Assembly (NCBI RefSeq): GCF_035989285.1
Contig: NZ_CP108513.1
Coordinates: forward strand, 4,340,001-4,404,000
DNA: 64,000 nucleotides
Source of the DNA: Streptomyces sp. NBC_01235
GTDB lineage: Bacteria > Actinomycetota > Actinomycetes > Streptomycetales > Streptomycetaceae
Direction: 5' to 3'
The notes under the pieces are model-generated. The model did not search any database, was not told the DNA's origin, and was given only the letters and a program-made list of their open reading frames with translations. Shown piece by piece: positions 1 through 7,857 of this stretch. Each line of letters begins with the position of its first letter. Position 1 is the stretch's first letter. The position numbers and the translations under genes were made by a program.

Positions 1-3000
1 GCTCCACCCTCACCGCCAACTACTCCGACCCCGACTGCATCTGGGGCTCGAGCATGCCGGCGGACATCGACAAGAACACCCGCCGCTGCTTCCCGGTCAA
101 GTGGTCCCAGTCCGGAGCGACCCCGGTCACCGACTGGTTCCACAAATACGTGGTCACCTCCGTCTTCCAGGACGACCCCTACGGCCACGGCGACACCGGC
201 GAGACGTACTACGACTACCAGGGCGGCGCCGGCTGGGCCTACGCCGACGACGAAGGCCTGACCAAGGCCTCCAACCGCACCTGGTCGCAGTGGCGCGGCT
301 ACGCCAAGATCATGGAAACCTCCGGCGACTCCGAGGGCCCGCGCTCCAAGAAGTCCACCCTCTACATGCGCGGCCTGAACGGCGAGAAGGAACTCGACGG
401 CACCGCCCGGGTGGAGAAGGTCACCGACTCCACCGGCACCGCCCTCGACGACGCCCGCCAGTACGCCGGCTTCGTCCGCGAGACCGTCGTCTACAACGGC
501 GCCGAGGAACTCAGCGGCACCATCAACACCCCCTGGTCCCACAAGACCGGCAGCCACGCCTACAGCTGGGGCACCACCGAGGCGTGGATCGTCCAGGCCG
601 ACGAGACCAGCACCCGCACCAAGACCTCCACCGGCACCCGCACGGCCAAGCAGAAGACCACGTACGACACCACGTACGGCATGCCGATGACCGTGGAGGA
701 CAGCGGCGACACCGCCAAGACCGGCGACGAGACCTGCACACGGACCACCTACGCCCGTAACACGGCGGCCTGGCTGGTGGCCAAGGTCAGCCGCGTCGAG
801 GTGTACTCCGTCTCCTGTACAGCCACTCCTGCGGTTCCCGGGGACACCCTCTCCGACGTCACCACGGCCTACGACGGCCAGGCGGTCGGCGTGGCACCCA
901 TCATGGGCGAGATCACCGCCTCCTACCGGGTCGCCAGCTACGACCCAGTGGGCAAGACGCCCGTCTACCAGAAGGTCTCCGGCGCCACATTCGACAAACT
1001 GGGCCGCCCGCTCGCCGAGACCAACGCCCTGAACCGCACGGTCAGAACCACCTACGTCCCCGACGACACCGGCTACGGCCCGCTGACGTCCAAGACCTCC
1101 ACCGACCCCAAGCTCTACGCCTCCACCACCGTGGTGGACCCGGCCTGGGGCACGGCTACCAAGACCACCGATGCCAACGGCAACGTCACCGAGTGGTCCC
1201 TGGATGCGCTCGGCCGCCTGGTCTCAGTCTGGAAGCCGGACCGCGCCCGTACGCTCGGCGACGCCGCCAGCATCGTCTACGCCTACAGCATCAACAACGA
1301 CAAGGAGACCTGGGTCCGCACCGACGCCCTCAAGGCCGACGGAAAGACCTACAACAGCTCCTACGAGATCTTCGACGGCCTGCTGCGCTCCAGGCAGAAG
1401 CAGGTCCCCGCGCCGAACGGCGGCCGGGTGATCTCCGAGACCCTCTACGACGACCGCGGCCTGGCGTACATCTCCAATAGTCAGGTTCACGACGACAACG
1501 CGCCCTCGGGCGCCCTGGCCAACACCTACCCCGGTTCCGTTCCCGCCTCCACCGAGACGGTCTTCGATGCCGCCGGCCGCGCCACCGAATCGATCTTCCG
1601 GGTCTACGACCAGGAGAAGTGGCGCACCAAGACCGATTTCCAGGGCGACCGCACCGCCGCCACCGCCGCCGCGGGCGGCACCGGCACCCTGAGCATCACC
1701 GACGTCCGCGGCAGGCTCATCGAGCGCCGTGAGTACGGCGGCCCCATCCCGACGGGCACCGACTACACCCGCACGCTCTTCGAGCACGACGCCGCTGGCC
1801 GACTGACGAAGATGACGGGCCCGGACAACGCCGTCTGGTCGTACGGCTACGACCTGCGCGGGCGCAAGACCACGTCCACCGACCCCGACAAGGGCACCGT
1901 CACCACCACCTATAACGACGCCGACCAGCCGGCGACCACCACGACGACTCTCTACGGGGCCACCCGCACCCTGATCACCGACTACGACGAGCTCGGCCGC
2001 AAGACTGGCACCTGGGACGGGGTGCAGGACAACGACCACCAGCTGACCAAGTTCACCTACGACTCCCTGGCCAAGGGACAGGTGACCGCCAGCATCCGCT
2101 ACATCGGCGGCACCGCCGGCAAGATCTACTCCCAGGTCGTCACCGGCTACGACGCGCTCGGCCGCCCCAAGGGCACCAAGACCGTTCTCGCCGCCACCGA
2201 CCAGCTGGTCGCCGACGGTCACGCACCGCAGACGTTCACCACCTCGACCGTCTACAACAGGGACGGCACCGTCCAGTCCACCTCCATGCCCGCGGTGGCC
2301 GGCCTACCCGCCGAGACCGTCGCCAACAGCTACAACGACCTCGGCATGCTCACCAGCTCCGAGGGCATGGATGACTACGTCCAGAACATCGGATACTCCC
2401 CGTACGGCGAGATCGAGGAGACCCGCCTGGGCACCTCCACCGACGCCAAGCAGCTCCAGATCCTCAACCGCTACGAGGACGGCACCCGCCGCCTGGCCAA
2501 CTCCCACACCGTCGACCAGACCAACACCGGCTACACCAGCGACGTCGACTACGTCTACGACGCCACCGGCAACGTCAAGTCGGTCACGGACAACGCGGGC
2601 GGCAAGGACACCCAGTGCTTCGCCTACGACGGCTACCGCCGTCTGACCGAAGCCTGGACCCCGTCCTCCAACGACTGTGCCACCGCCCGCTCGGCGAGCA
2701 CCCTCGGCGGGCCGGCCCCGTACTGGACCAGCTGGACCTACAAGCCCGGCGGCCTGCGCGACACCCAGACCGAGCACAAGGCCACCGGTGACACCGGGAC
2801 CGTCTACGGCTACCCCACCGTCAACGCCTCCGGCACCGGCCAGCCCCACACCCTGACCTCGCTCACCGTCGACGGCGGCACCGCCAAGACCCTTACGTAC
2901 GACGAGCAGGGCAACACCACCCAGCGCTTCGGCCCCACCGGCATCGCGCAGAGCCTCACCTGGGACATCGAAGGAGAGCTCACCCACCTCACCGAGGGCA

Positions 3001-4370
3001 CCAAGACCACCGACTACCTCTACGACGCCAACGGCGGCCTCCTGATCCGCCGCAGCTCCGACAAGACCGTCCTCTACCTGGCTGGCCAGGAACTCCACTA
3101 CGACACCGCGGCCAAGACGTTCAGCGCCCAGCGCTACTACCCGGCCGGTGACGTCAGCGCCGTCCGCACCGAGACCAGCCTGACCTGGATGATCGACGAC
3201 CACCACGGCACCGCCTCAATGACGGTGGACGCCACCACCCAGTCCATCACCCGCCGCTACACCAAGCCCTTCGGCGAGACCCGCAGCGCCACACCCCCAG
3301 CCTGGCCCGACGACAAGGGATTCCTCGGCAAACCCGCCGACGCCAGCACCGGCCTCACTCACGTCGGCGCCCGCGAGTACGACCCGACCATCGGACGGTT
3401 CCTCTCCGTCGACCCAGTCCTCGTCCCGGACGATCACGAGTCTCTCAACGGCTACGCCTACGCTAACAACACCCCCGTCACCAAGTCCGACCCCACCGGC
3501 CTGCGGCCGCTCACGGGCTGCGAGCAGGGATGTAGCGACGGCAAGGGCGGCACCTACCGGGACTACATGACGATGTCCAACGGGAAGTGGGTCTACAACT
3601 CCACGAAGACCTACGTAACCAAGGTTCCCGGCACGTCGAGCACGTACATCAGCGCGACCGTGCGGACCAGCGGCGGGAAATCGACCGCGGTTACCGTCGC
3701 CGTCTTCAAGAAGCCGACCTTCAAGAAGGGGCCGAACCCCGAGCCGGAGCGGAAGGACGGAAAGAAGGGGCCCGACGGTGAGGAGGCCGTGGACCTCTCT
3801 GCCGAAGAGCTGGTCGCTGTCTGGGCGGCGGGAGGACCGGAGAAAATCACCCTTCCCCCGGACGGCGAATTCGTCAGGCAATTGCGCACGGAGGACCACT
3901 TCATATCATTCACTAAAATGATACAGGGGCTGATCAGGGACGGGATATACACGAAAAAGGGATCGTTCAGCAAGTCTAACGGCCTTCGGAGCCGCGGGGA
4001 GAGGTACTGGGAAGGCATCAACGACCTCACCGGATTCTTCACAGGGGGAATCTACGGGGCCAGCCCGGCGAGTCTCGCGCTCGGTTCCTACACCCTCGAC
4101 TACGAACTGCTCGGGGTAAGCTGCCGGCCGGCCGTCACGGACTCGGAGTGGGACCACGGAGCGCTTGTCGGCCAGGTACAGGTGGCGGTGTCCAACCTTA
4201 TGAATATAACCTCGGCCACCCGCAGCTTTTCGGACGCCGGGTACAAGGACGGAGCAAGTAACCCGATCATGAAGGCCGGTTCTGACGCCCTCAAGCACGT
4301 CTGGCCCGACGGACAGACGGACATAAGGGTAAAGATCAATTGGATCGAGGAAGTGTATGTACCGTACTAG
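1..4370 (+). CDS. RHS/YD-repeat polymorphic toxin, 5'-truncated by the window edge
   Basis: The frame is open from base 3, so the true start lies upstream; at least 1455 residues are visible. Repeated YD motifs (for example YDELGRKTG, YDALGRPKG, YDATGNVKS, YDANGGLL) lead into the conserved RHS core end around 3340-3505: REYDPTIGRFLSVDP, then NPLNGY-like SLNGYAYANNTP, then DPTGL. In this family the core forms a shell around a variable C-terminal toxin, here about 288 residues after DPTGL. That tip starts with a Lys/Pro/Glu linker (KKGPNPEPERKDG) and ends in a region of noticeably lower GC than the core. I recognise no toxin family in the tip. The next gene overlaps by 14 bases and may encode immunity. 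RHS identity is secure; toxicity of the tip is inferred from architecture. Confidence 0.9.
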   Translation, partial: STLTANYSDPDCIWGSSMPADIDKNTRRCFPVKWSQSGATPVTDWFHKYVVTSVFQDDPYGHGDTGETYYDYQGGAGWAYADDEGLTKASNRTWSQWRGYAKIMETSGDSEGPRSKKSTLYMRGLNGEKELDGTARVEKVTDSTGTALDDARQYAGFVRETVVYNGAEELSGTINTPWSHKTGSHAYSWGTTEAWIVQADETSTRTKTSTGTRTAKQKTTYDTTYGMPMTVEDSGDTAKTGDETCTRTTYARNTAAWLVAKVSRVEVYSVSCTATPAVPGDTLSDVTTAYDGQAVGVAPIMGEITASYRVASYDPVGKTPVYQKVSGATFDKLGRPLAETNALNRTVRTTYVPDDTGYGPLTSKTSTDPKLYASTTVVDPAWGTATKTTDANGNVTEWSLDALGRLVSVWKPDRARTLGDAASIVYAYSINNDKETWVRTDALKADGKTYNSSYEIFDGLLRSRQKQVPAPNGGRVISETLYDDRGLAYISNSQVHDDNAPSGALANTYPGSVPASTETVFDAAGRATESIFRVYDQEKWRTKTDFQGDRTAATAAAGGTGTLSITDVRGRLIERREYGGPIPTGTDYTRTLFEHDAAGRLTKMTGPDNAVWSYGYDLRGRKTTSTDPDKGTVTTTYNDADQPATTTTTLYGATRTLITDYDELGRKTGTWDGVQDNDHQLTKFTYDSLAKGQVTASIRYIGGTAGKIYSQVVTGYDALGRPKGTKTVLAATDQLVADGHAPQTFTTSTVYNRDGTVQSTSMPAVAGLPAETVANSYNDLGMLTSSEGMDDYVQNIGYSPYGEIEETRLGTSTDAKQLQILNRYEDGTRRLANSHTVDQTNTGYTSDVDYVYDATGNVKSVTDNAGGKDTQCFAYDGYRRLTEAWTPSSNDCATARSASTLGGPAPYWTSWTYKPGGLRDTQTEHKATGDTGTVYGYPTVNASGTGQPHTLTSLTVDGGTAKTLTYDEQGNTTQRFGPTGIAQSLTWDIEGELTHLTEGTKTTDYLYDANGGLLIRRSSDKTVLYLAGQELHYDTAAKTFSAQRYYPAGDVSAVRTETSLTWMIDDHHGTASMTVDATTQSITRRYTKPFGETRSATPPAWPDDKGFLGKPADASTGLTHVGAREYDPTIGRFLSVDPVLVPDDHESLNGYAYANNTPVTKSDPTGLRPLTGCEQGCSDGKGGTYRDYMTMSNGKWVYNSTKTYVTKVPGTSSTYISATVRTSGGKSTAVTVAVFKKPTFKKGPNPEPERKDGKKGPDGEEAVDLSAEELVAVWAAGGPEKITLPPDGEFVRQLRTEDHFISFTKMIQGLIRDGIYTKKGSFSKSNGLRSRGERYWEGINDLTGFFTGGIYGASPASLALGSYTLDYELLGVSCRPAVTDSEWDHGALVGQVQVAVSNLMNITSATRSFSDAGYKDGASNPIMKAGSDALKHVWPDGQTDIRVKINWIEEVYVPY

Positions 4371-4809
4371 GCGAGGACGGCGGGCCCTCTTCGCCGCTGC
4401 ACTCTCCGCTGCCCTCGTGACGGGTGCGGCCGGATGTGACGGCGAAGAAAAAGTGCCTGTCCCGAAGGAAAGTCAGGTCGTCGGCTCCTGGAGCAATCCC
4501 GGAGGGGACTGGATCACCTTCAGGAAAGGCGGGACGGGGCTCATCTCCGCCGGGGCGCAGCTTCAGCTGAGCGAACTGATGGATAAATCCGAGACCACGG
4601 GTTCCTGCGAGTTCTCCTGGGGAGTGGACACTGTGCCCGCAGGAGGGGACAAGTGGGTTTCCGTCACCTTCGAAAAGGGGCAGTGCGGCTCGGCGCCCGG
4701 AGAATTCGGTCTCTACTACTACTACGAAGACTCCAAAGAGCTGCGTCTGTCGCCGGCTGTTGAATTCCCGGAACCCGGCGAGATATATTCTCGATCGAAC
4801 GCCAGGTAG
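4357..4809 (+). CDS. Small lipoprotein, candidate immunity protein for the RHS tip
   Basis: This encodes 150 residues with a lipoprotein signal: a charged MYRTRRGRR start, an Ala/Leu-rich hydrophobic core and a lipobox ending VTGAAGC at about residue 27. A mature, tethered extracytoplasmic protein of about 124 residues is predicted. It contains two further cysteines (in SCEF and QCGS) and a run of tyrosines (YYYY). The ATG lies inside the end of the RHS gene, so the two overlap by 14 bases, and a GAGGA element sits about 6 bases upstream; translation is probably coupled. The position directly after a polymorphic toxin is where immunity genes sit, and membrane-anchored immunity proteins are known, but I recognise no family. 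It could instead be an unrelated lipoprotein. Confidence 0.7.
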   Translation: MYRTRRGRRALFAAALSAALVTGAAGCDGEEKVPVPKESQVVGSWSNPGGDWITFRKGGTGLISAGAQLQLSELMDKSETTGSCEFSWGVDTVPAGGDKWVSVTFEKGQCGSAPGEFGLYYYYEDSKELRLSPAVEFPEPGEIYSRSNAR

Positions 4810-4848
4810 CTGGCCGCCCTGAATCAGCCGATCTTCCGTAGTCCTTGT

Positions 4849-4896
4849 CGCGCCCGGTGCGGACCTCCCTCCCAGGGAGCGTCCGCGCCGGGCGCG
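4849..4896 (+). terminator. Strong hairpin after the RHS/lipoprotein pair
   Basis: The left arm CGCGCCCGGTGCGGAC pairs with GTCCGCGCCGGGCGCG with one G-U wobble. The stem continues inward with CTCCCT/AGGGAG around a 3-base loop, with one bulged base. It starts 40 bases after the lipoprotein stop. There is no T-run, as is usual in Streptomyces. A similar hairpin with similar 3' flank occurs at 5587-5630. Confidence 0.7.
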
Positions 4897-5079
4897 CGGC
4901 CGTCGGTGGCCTGCTGACGCCGAACGTCAGCCTCTTGCCTTGGCGAACTTCACACCGACCACCGAGGTCGAACGCACCTCGCCCCCCGGGCAACTCCACA
5001 TGCACGATGCCGCCGTAATTCCATCGCTTCCGCGCACCGGAGTTGGTCCGTGCACCGGACTCCTGACGCACGCGGCCAA

Positions 5080-5301
5080 TGCCCGTTCCGACTTCGGGGT
5101 CGGCGCTACGAGTTGCTCAAGGCAGGCAACGGATCACGAGGAGTCATCTTCGCCTGGCAAGAGGGTGCGGACGTAGGCCACTTCTTCAATGCAGTGAACC
5201 ACGGAGGGAACGTGAAGTTCCTTGACGGGCAGGCAGGCGGATACGCGGACATGGATTGGGATCACTGGGAGTTCATGCACACGGGGGGTGGCGCACAGTG
5301 A
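5080..5301 (+). pseudogene. C-terminal remnant of a papain-fold (glutamine deamidase type) toxin
   Basis: The frame ends in GHFFNAVNHGGNVKFLDGQ followed by a Trp/Asp-rich tail. This matches what I know of the end of the papain-fold toxin 1 family (Tox-PL/glutamine deamidase, PF15644): a catalytic His in GH-x-F-N-x-V, then a conserved FLDGQ. Upstream the reading frame becomes meaningless (Arg/His-rich). The segment before it with the catalytic Cys, and any RHS or secretion module, are missing, so it cannot be an intact toxin. Its TGA overlaps the GTG of the next gene as GTGA, the coupling expected of a real toxin-immunity pair. It is probably a relic of an older C-terminal cassette displaced downstream of the RHS gene. 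Confidence 0.65.
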
Positions 5302-5579
5302 TCACCCTGGAGGCCGCCACGCTGGCTGCACAAGAATTCGGGTCTCGCAATCTTCCCGAACGTGATGAATTGCGATGGGGATTCCTCTATCGGGGGATTT
5401 CGGGGGCCGGTCTCTACCTGTTTCAGATCACCGTCAGCCCATCGGTTCCGAATGAAAGACCAAGGTTCGGTGGCAGTCCGGGAGTTGTCGTCGACTCCAA
5501 GAGCGGTGACTGCCGATACGTGCGAGGCCACTCAGAGTACAAAGACCTTCTGCGCGAGATAGCCGACAGGACCCCGTAA
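5298..5579 (+). CDS. Orphan immunity protein, YrhB/Imm35-like
   Basis: This encodes 93 residues from a GTG that overlaps the TGA of the toxin remnant (GTGA). The pattern is that of YrhB/Imm35-type immunity proteins: an N-terminal helix (ITLEAATLAAQEF), a strand with WGFLYRG, then GSPGVVVDSKSGDCRYV and a short C-terminal helix ending EIADRTP. These proteins normally neutralise the papain-fold toxin encoded just upstream. Here the toxin is broken while the immunity frame is intact, so it may protect against a sibling's toxin or simply be decaying. GC content is lower than that of core genes. Family assignment is by pattern recognition only. A hairpin follows 8 bases after the stop. Confidence 0.65.
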   Translation: MITLEAATLAAQEFGSRNLPERDELRWGFLYRGISGAGLYLFQITVSPSVPNERPRFGGSPGVVVDSKSGDCRYVRGHSEYKDLLREIADRTP

Positions 5580-5586
5580 GAGCTGA

Positions 5587-5630
5587 CATGCCCGGTGCGA
5601 CATCCCCTTCCCGAAGGCGCACCGGGCATG
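5587..5630 (+). terminator. Hairpin after the orphan immunity gene
   Basis: CATGCCCGGTGCG pairs perfectly with CGCACCGGGCATG over 13 bases around an 18-base loop. The core GCCCGGTGCG and the following GCGGC-GTCG flank are shared with the hairpin at 4849-4896. Confidence 0.7.
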
Positions 5631-5654
5631 CGGCTGTCGAAGAATCGAGGTTCT

Positions 5655-5855
5655 CAAAGTTGAGCGGTATCCGCGGGCTCTGCGGGTGGTGACGCAGCAT
5701 GTGCGCAGGCGTTGGTTGTCGGCGTTGCGGAACCCGAAGGCAGCGCGGGCGACGAGCTTGATCACGCGGTTGATCCCTTTGCTCTTGGCGTTGCTGTGTC
5801 CGGTGTCGATGAACGCGGAGATCTCGGGCCGCCAGCGGTCGATGGTGCGCAGGGC
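5655..5855 (-). pseudogene. ISL3-family transposase remnant (C-terminal end)
   Basis: On the minus strand about 67 residues are recognisable: W-R-P-E-I-S-A-F-I-D-TGHSNAKSKGINR, then a basic helix and FGFRNADNQRLR. This is the conserved C-terminal block of ISL3-type DDE transposases (TGxSNAxxEGxNxxIK). The rest of the transposase and both inverted repeats are missing. The surrounding reading frame (about 30 residues before and 40 after) is not transposase-like. It is a dead fragment that marks past insertion at the end of the toxin cassette region. No function is expected. Confidence 0.75.
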
Positions 5856-6036
5856 GCAACACAGGCGAGGAGACATTCGTAAATCCTTCGCCTGAAACAC
5901 ACTCCTAACCTTGGGTGCCGCCAGTACGCCGACGGCACCCAAGACCCTTGATCCCCAATGGTGGATGGGCGGCCGGCTCGGGTATTCTCTTGTTCGGCCG
6001 CGCAGGAGAAATGCGCTGATGCATCAAGGAGAAGTA

Positions 6037-6402
6037 ATGGAATCTGCAACCCGTCGCGTCGGGTGCTTGCTACATTTGAGCGCTGGCGGGATTGCGGCAG
6101 GGGCGACGGTCTGGGTGGTCGCCAATATCTGGCGTTCTTGCGACGTCGGAAATGGTTCTGCCAACGGAGCGGTTCTGCTCTTCTGCTTTCTGATGACATG
6201 GGGCGTCCTCTCTTCGATATGGGGCTCTATTTTCAAAGTGCTTGGCGGCAAGAGCATCGCATGGGCTTATGGTGTTGCGATCTGTGCAACCGTGGGAATT
6301 TCCTGGGGGCTGATCGCCTGGATCGGCATCCTTGATTCATACCCGGCACCAGTCTGCCCGGGAAATGTCCCCCCGTGGTGGCCTGATTTTGTTCCCGTAT
6401 AA
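6037..6402 (+). CDS. Hypothetical small integral membrane protein
   Basis: This encodes 121 residues from the ATG at 6037, preceded by AAGGAG at a good distance; the frame stays open further upstream but without a ribosome binding site. Three hydrophobic segments are visible: about residues 8-28 (ending VWVVANIW), 40-65 (VLLFCFLMTWGVL) and 75-100 (YGVAICATVGISWGLIAWIG). The tail is Pro/Trp-rich. I recognise no family. It stands alone between the IS remnant and a convergent gene. GC is lower than in its neighbours, which fits an acquired region. The function is unknown. Confidence 0.6.
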   Translation: MESATRRVGCLLHLSAGGIAAGATVWVVANIWRSCDVGNGSANGAVLLFCFLMTWGVLSSIWGSIFKVLGGKSIAWAYGVAICATVGISWGLIAWIGILDSYPAPVCPGNVPPWWPDFVPV

Positions 6403-6431
6403 CGTCCAGCGCGGATCAGAGCCCGGGAGAA

Positions 6432-7016
6432 TTACAGCAGGGTGGGCCACCGGTCGGTGCCGGCCGGCGCATCGGGGAACAGCCGCACGAGCACCCGGTC
6501 GCACAGCCCGGCATCCGGCTCCTCCCACCCGATCCCGAGCCCCTCGGCGACGTCGTACATGTGCACCAGCGTCTCGACGACGCCCATGGCGGCGAAGCCC
6601 TCGGCGTCGGAGAGCCCGAAGCCGTGATGCGACCTGACGGTCGCCGGGGTCACCCGCACCATGGCCGCCAGCAACCCCCCACAGGCATCCAGCACCTGCA
6701 CCAGTCCGGCCGGACCCGCGCCACGGTCCGCGAAGATGACATTCGCCGGCGCACCGGACCTCTCCGCCCGCCACACGAAGGGCACCTCGGTGTCCAACTG
6801 CGGCTTCTCGGGCCCGAGTTGAGCGGCATAGGCGAACAGATCATCGGCCAGATGCTCGACGGTCTCCCAACAACTCCACTCCAGGGAACCGGCGTCGGCG
6901 TCCCAGTCGGCCGCCGTCCCCACGCTCCGAAGCGCGGCGGCGGCCAGACGGACGGCGTACAGCACATCATCGGCGGTTACGGGACCGGGGCCGGACGACC
7001 GGTTCGCTTCAGGCAT
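6432..7016 (-). CDS. DinB/MDMPI-like protein (mycothiol-dependent maleylpyruvate isomerase N-domain fold)
   Basis: This encodes 194 residues. The pattern is that of the four-helix DinB/MDMPI superfamily: an early helix with DVLYAVRLAAAALRSV, then W-S-C-W-E-T-V-E-H-L-A-D-D-L with a metal-type His, and a late V-E-T-L-V-H-M-Y-D-V-A-E-G-L segment with a second His and Asp. In actinobacteria this fold binds divalent metal and often acts with mycothiol; the substrate of this member is unknown. The gene is monocistronic, convergent with the small membrane protein and divergent from the next small gene. The start is the only ATG with good fit. It could also be annotated simply as a maleylpyruvate isomerase family protein. 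Confidence 0.7.
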   Translation of the reverse strand: MPEANRSSGPGPVTADDVLYAVRLAAAALRSVGTAADWDADAGSLEWSCWETVEHLADDLFAYAAQLGPEKPQLDTEVPFVWRAERSGAPANVIFADRGAGPAGLVQVLDACGGLLAAMVRVTPATVRSHHGFGLSDAEGFAAMGVVETLVHMYDVAEGLGIGWEEPDAGLCDRVLVRLFPDAPAGTDRWPTLL

Positions 7017-7119
7017 GGCGGGACCGTATCAACGATCACCGGACAGGAACCGCGGCCTTTTCAACCGGGTGAGTACACCTACTCATGCGCAGCTCACCAC
7101 CCCCGCCTAGCTTGTCCGG

Positions 7120-7323
7120 GTGCCCGAGAACCCCGAACCCCCAGCCGCCGAACCCGGCATACGCGGATGGTGCTGCTGCCTGCTCCCCGCCGCCCTGACC
7201 CTCGCCTGGCTCTTCGCAGCCCGCTTCCTGCCGGAGCGCGTGGCCTGGTACCCGTTCTGGCTCGCGGCCGTCGTCTGGAACGGCAGGGACGGACAGGGCG
7301 GCATCAGCCACGTACTGGGCTAG
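7120..7323 (+). CDS. Hypothetical small membrane protein
   Basis: This encodes 67 residues from a GTG. A Pro-rich start is followed by W-CCC-LLP and a hydrophobic stretch of about 20 residues (AALTLAWLFAARFLP), then a second weaker one (YPFWLAAVVW). I know no family and see no strong ribosome binding site, so it may not be expressed. Its codon third positions are strongly G/C, as in real Streptomyces genes, and that is the main support. Confidence 0.35.
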   Translation: MPENPEPPAAEPGIRGWCCCLLPAALTLAWLFAARFLPERVAWYPFWLAAVVWNGRDGQGGISHVLG

Positions 7324-7435
7324 GAGCGGGCTAGGAGTTGCCCCACGCGCGTACAAGTCGGTGGCAGGCCGAACGACGGTAGGGGACGATCGCGAGGACA
7401 TGGTCCATCTCGCGCCGCAACCCCCGAGGACGCAT

Positions 7436-7852
7436 GTGTCACTCGCTCTTGAAGACCGCTTGGCCATCACCGAACTGGTCTCGTTGCATGGTCACCTCGT
7501 CGATGACGGCAGCCTCGACCGGTTCGAGGAGCTGTTCACCACCGATGTCGTCTACGACCTCACCGACTTCGGCCAGGAGCCTCTGCTCGGGGTGGCGGCC
7601 ATCCGGGAAGCCGCATTGGCGCTGGGAGCCGCCAACCCCGTCGCTCATCACGTCACCAACGTCGTCGTGACGGCGTCTGCCGACGGCCGGGTGCAGGTCC
7701 GCTCCAAGGGCCTGGGCATCAAGGCGGACGGCTCCTGCGGTTCCGTCTCCTACGACGACATTGTCGTGCGCACCTCTGACGGCTGGCGGATCAGCCATCG
7801 CAAGATATCGCCGCGCCGCACCCCCCTGAACGGGATGACGAGTTCCGGCTGA
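7436..7852 (+). CDS. SnoaL-like (NTF2 fold) domain protein
   Basis: This encodes 138 residues from a GTG at 7436, chosen because GAGGA lies about 6 bases upstream and because the conserved fold begins right there (LALEDRLAITELVSLHG). The pattern is the SnoaL-like_4/NTF2 family: an initial helix, DGSLDRFEELFTTDVVYDL, a middle helix G-V-A-A-I-R-E-A, H-H-V-T-N, and a C-terminal sheet ending DGWRISHRKI. Members include polyketide cyclases, dehydratases and many proteins of unknown role, and the sequence alone does not choose between them. It converges on the GntR gene with a gap of only 5 bases between the two stops. Confidence 0.75.
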   Translation: MSLALEDRLAITELVSLHGHLVDDGSLDRFEELFTTDVVYDLTDFGQEPLLGVAAIREAALALGAANPVAHHVTNVVVTASADGRVQVRSKGLGIKADGSCGSVSYDDIVVRTSDGWRISHRKISPRRTPLNGMTSSG

Positions 7853-7857
7853 TCGCT

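Noticed and set aside
1224..4298. Long minus-strand open frames opposite the RHS gene
   Set aside because: They are Gly/Ala/Val-rich shadow translations of GC-rich codons, with no motifs and no ribosome binding sites.
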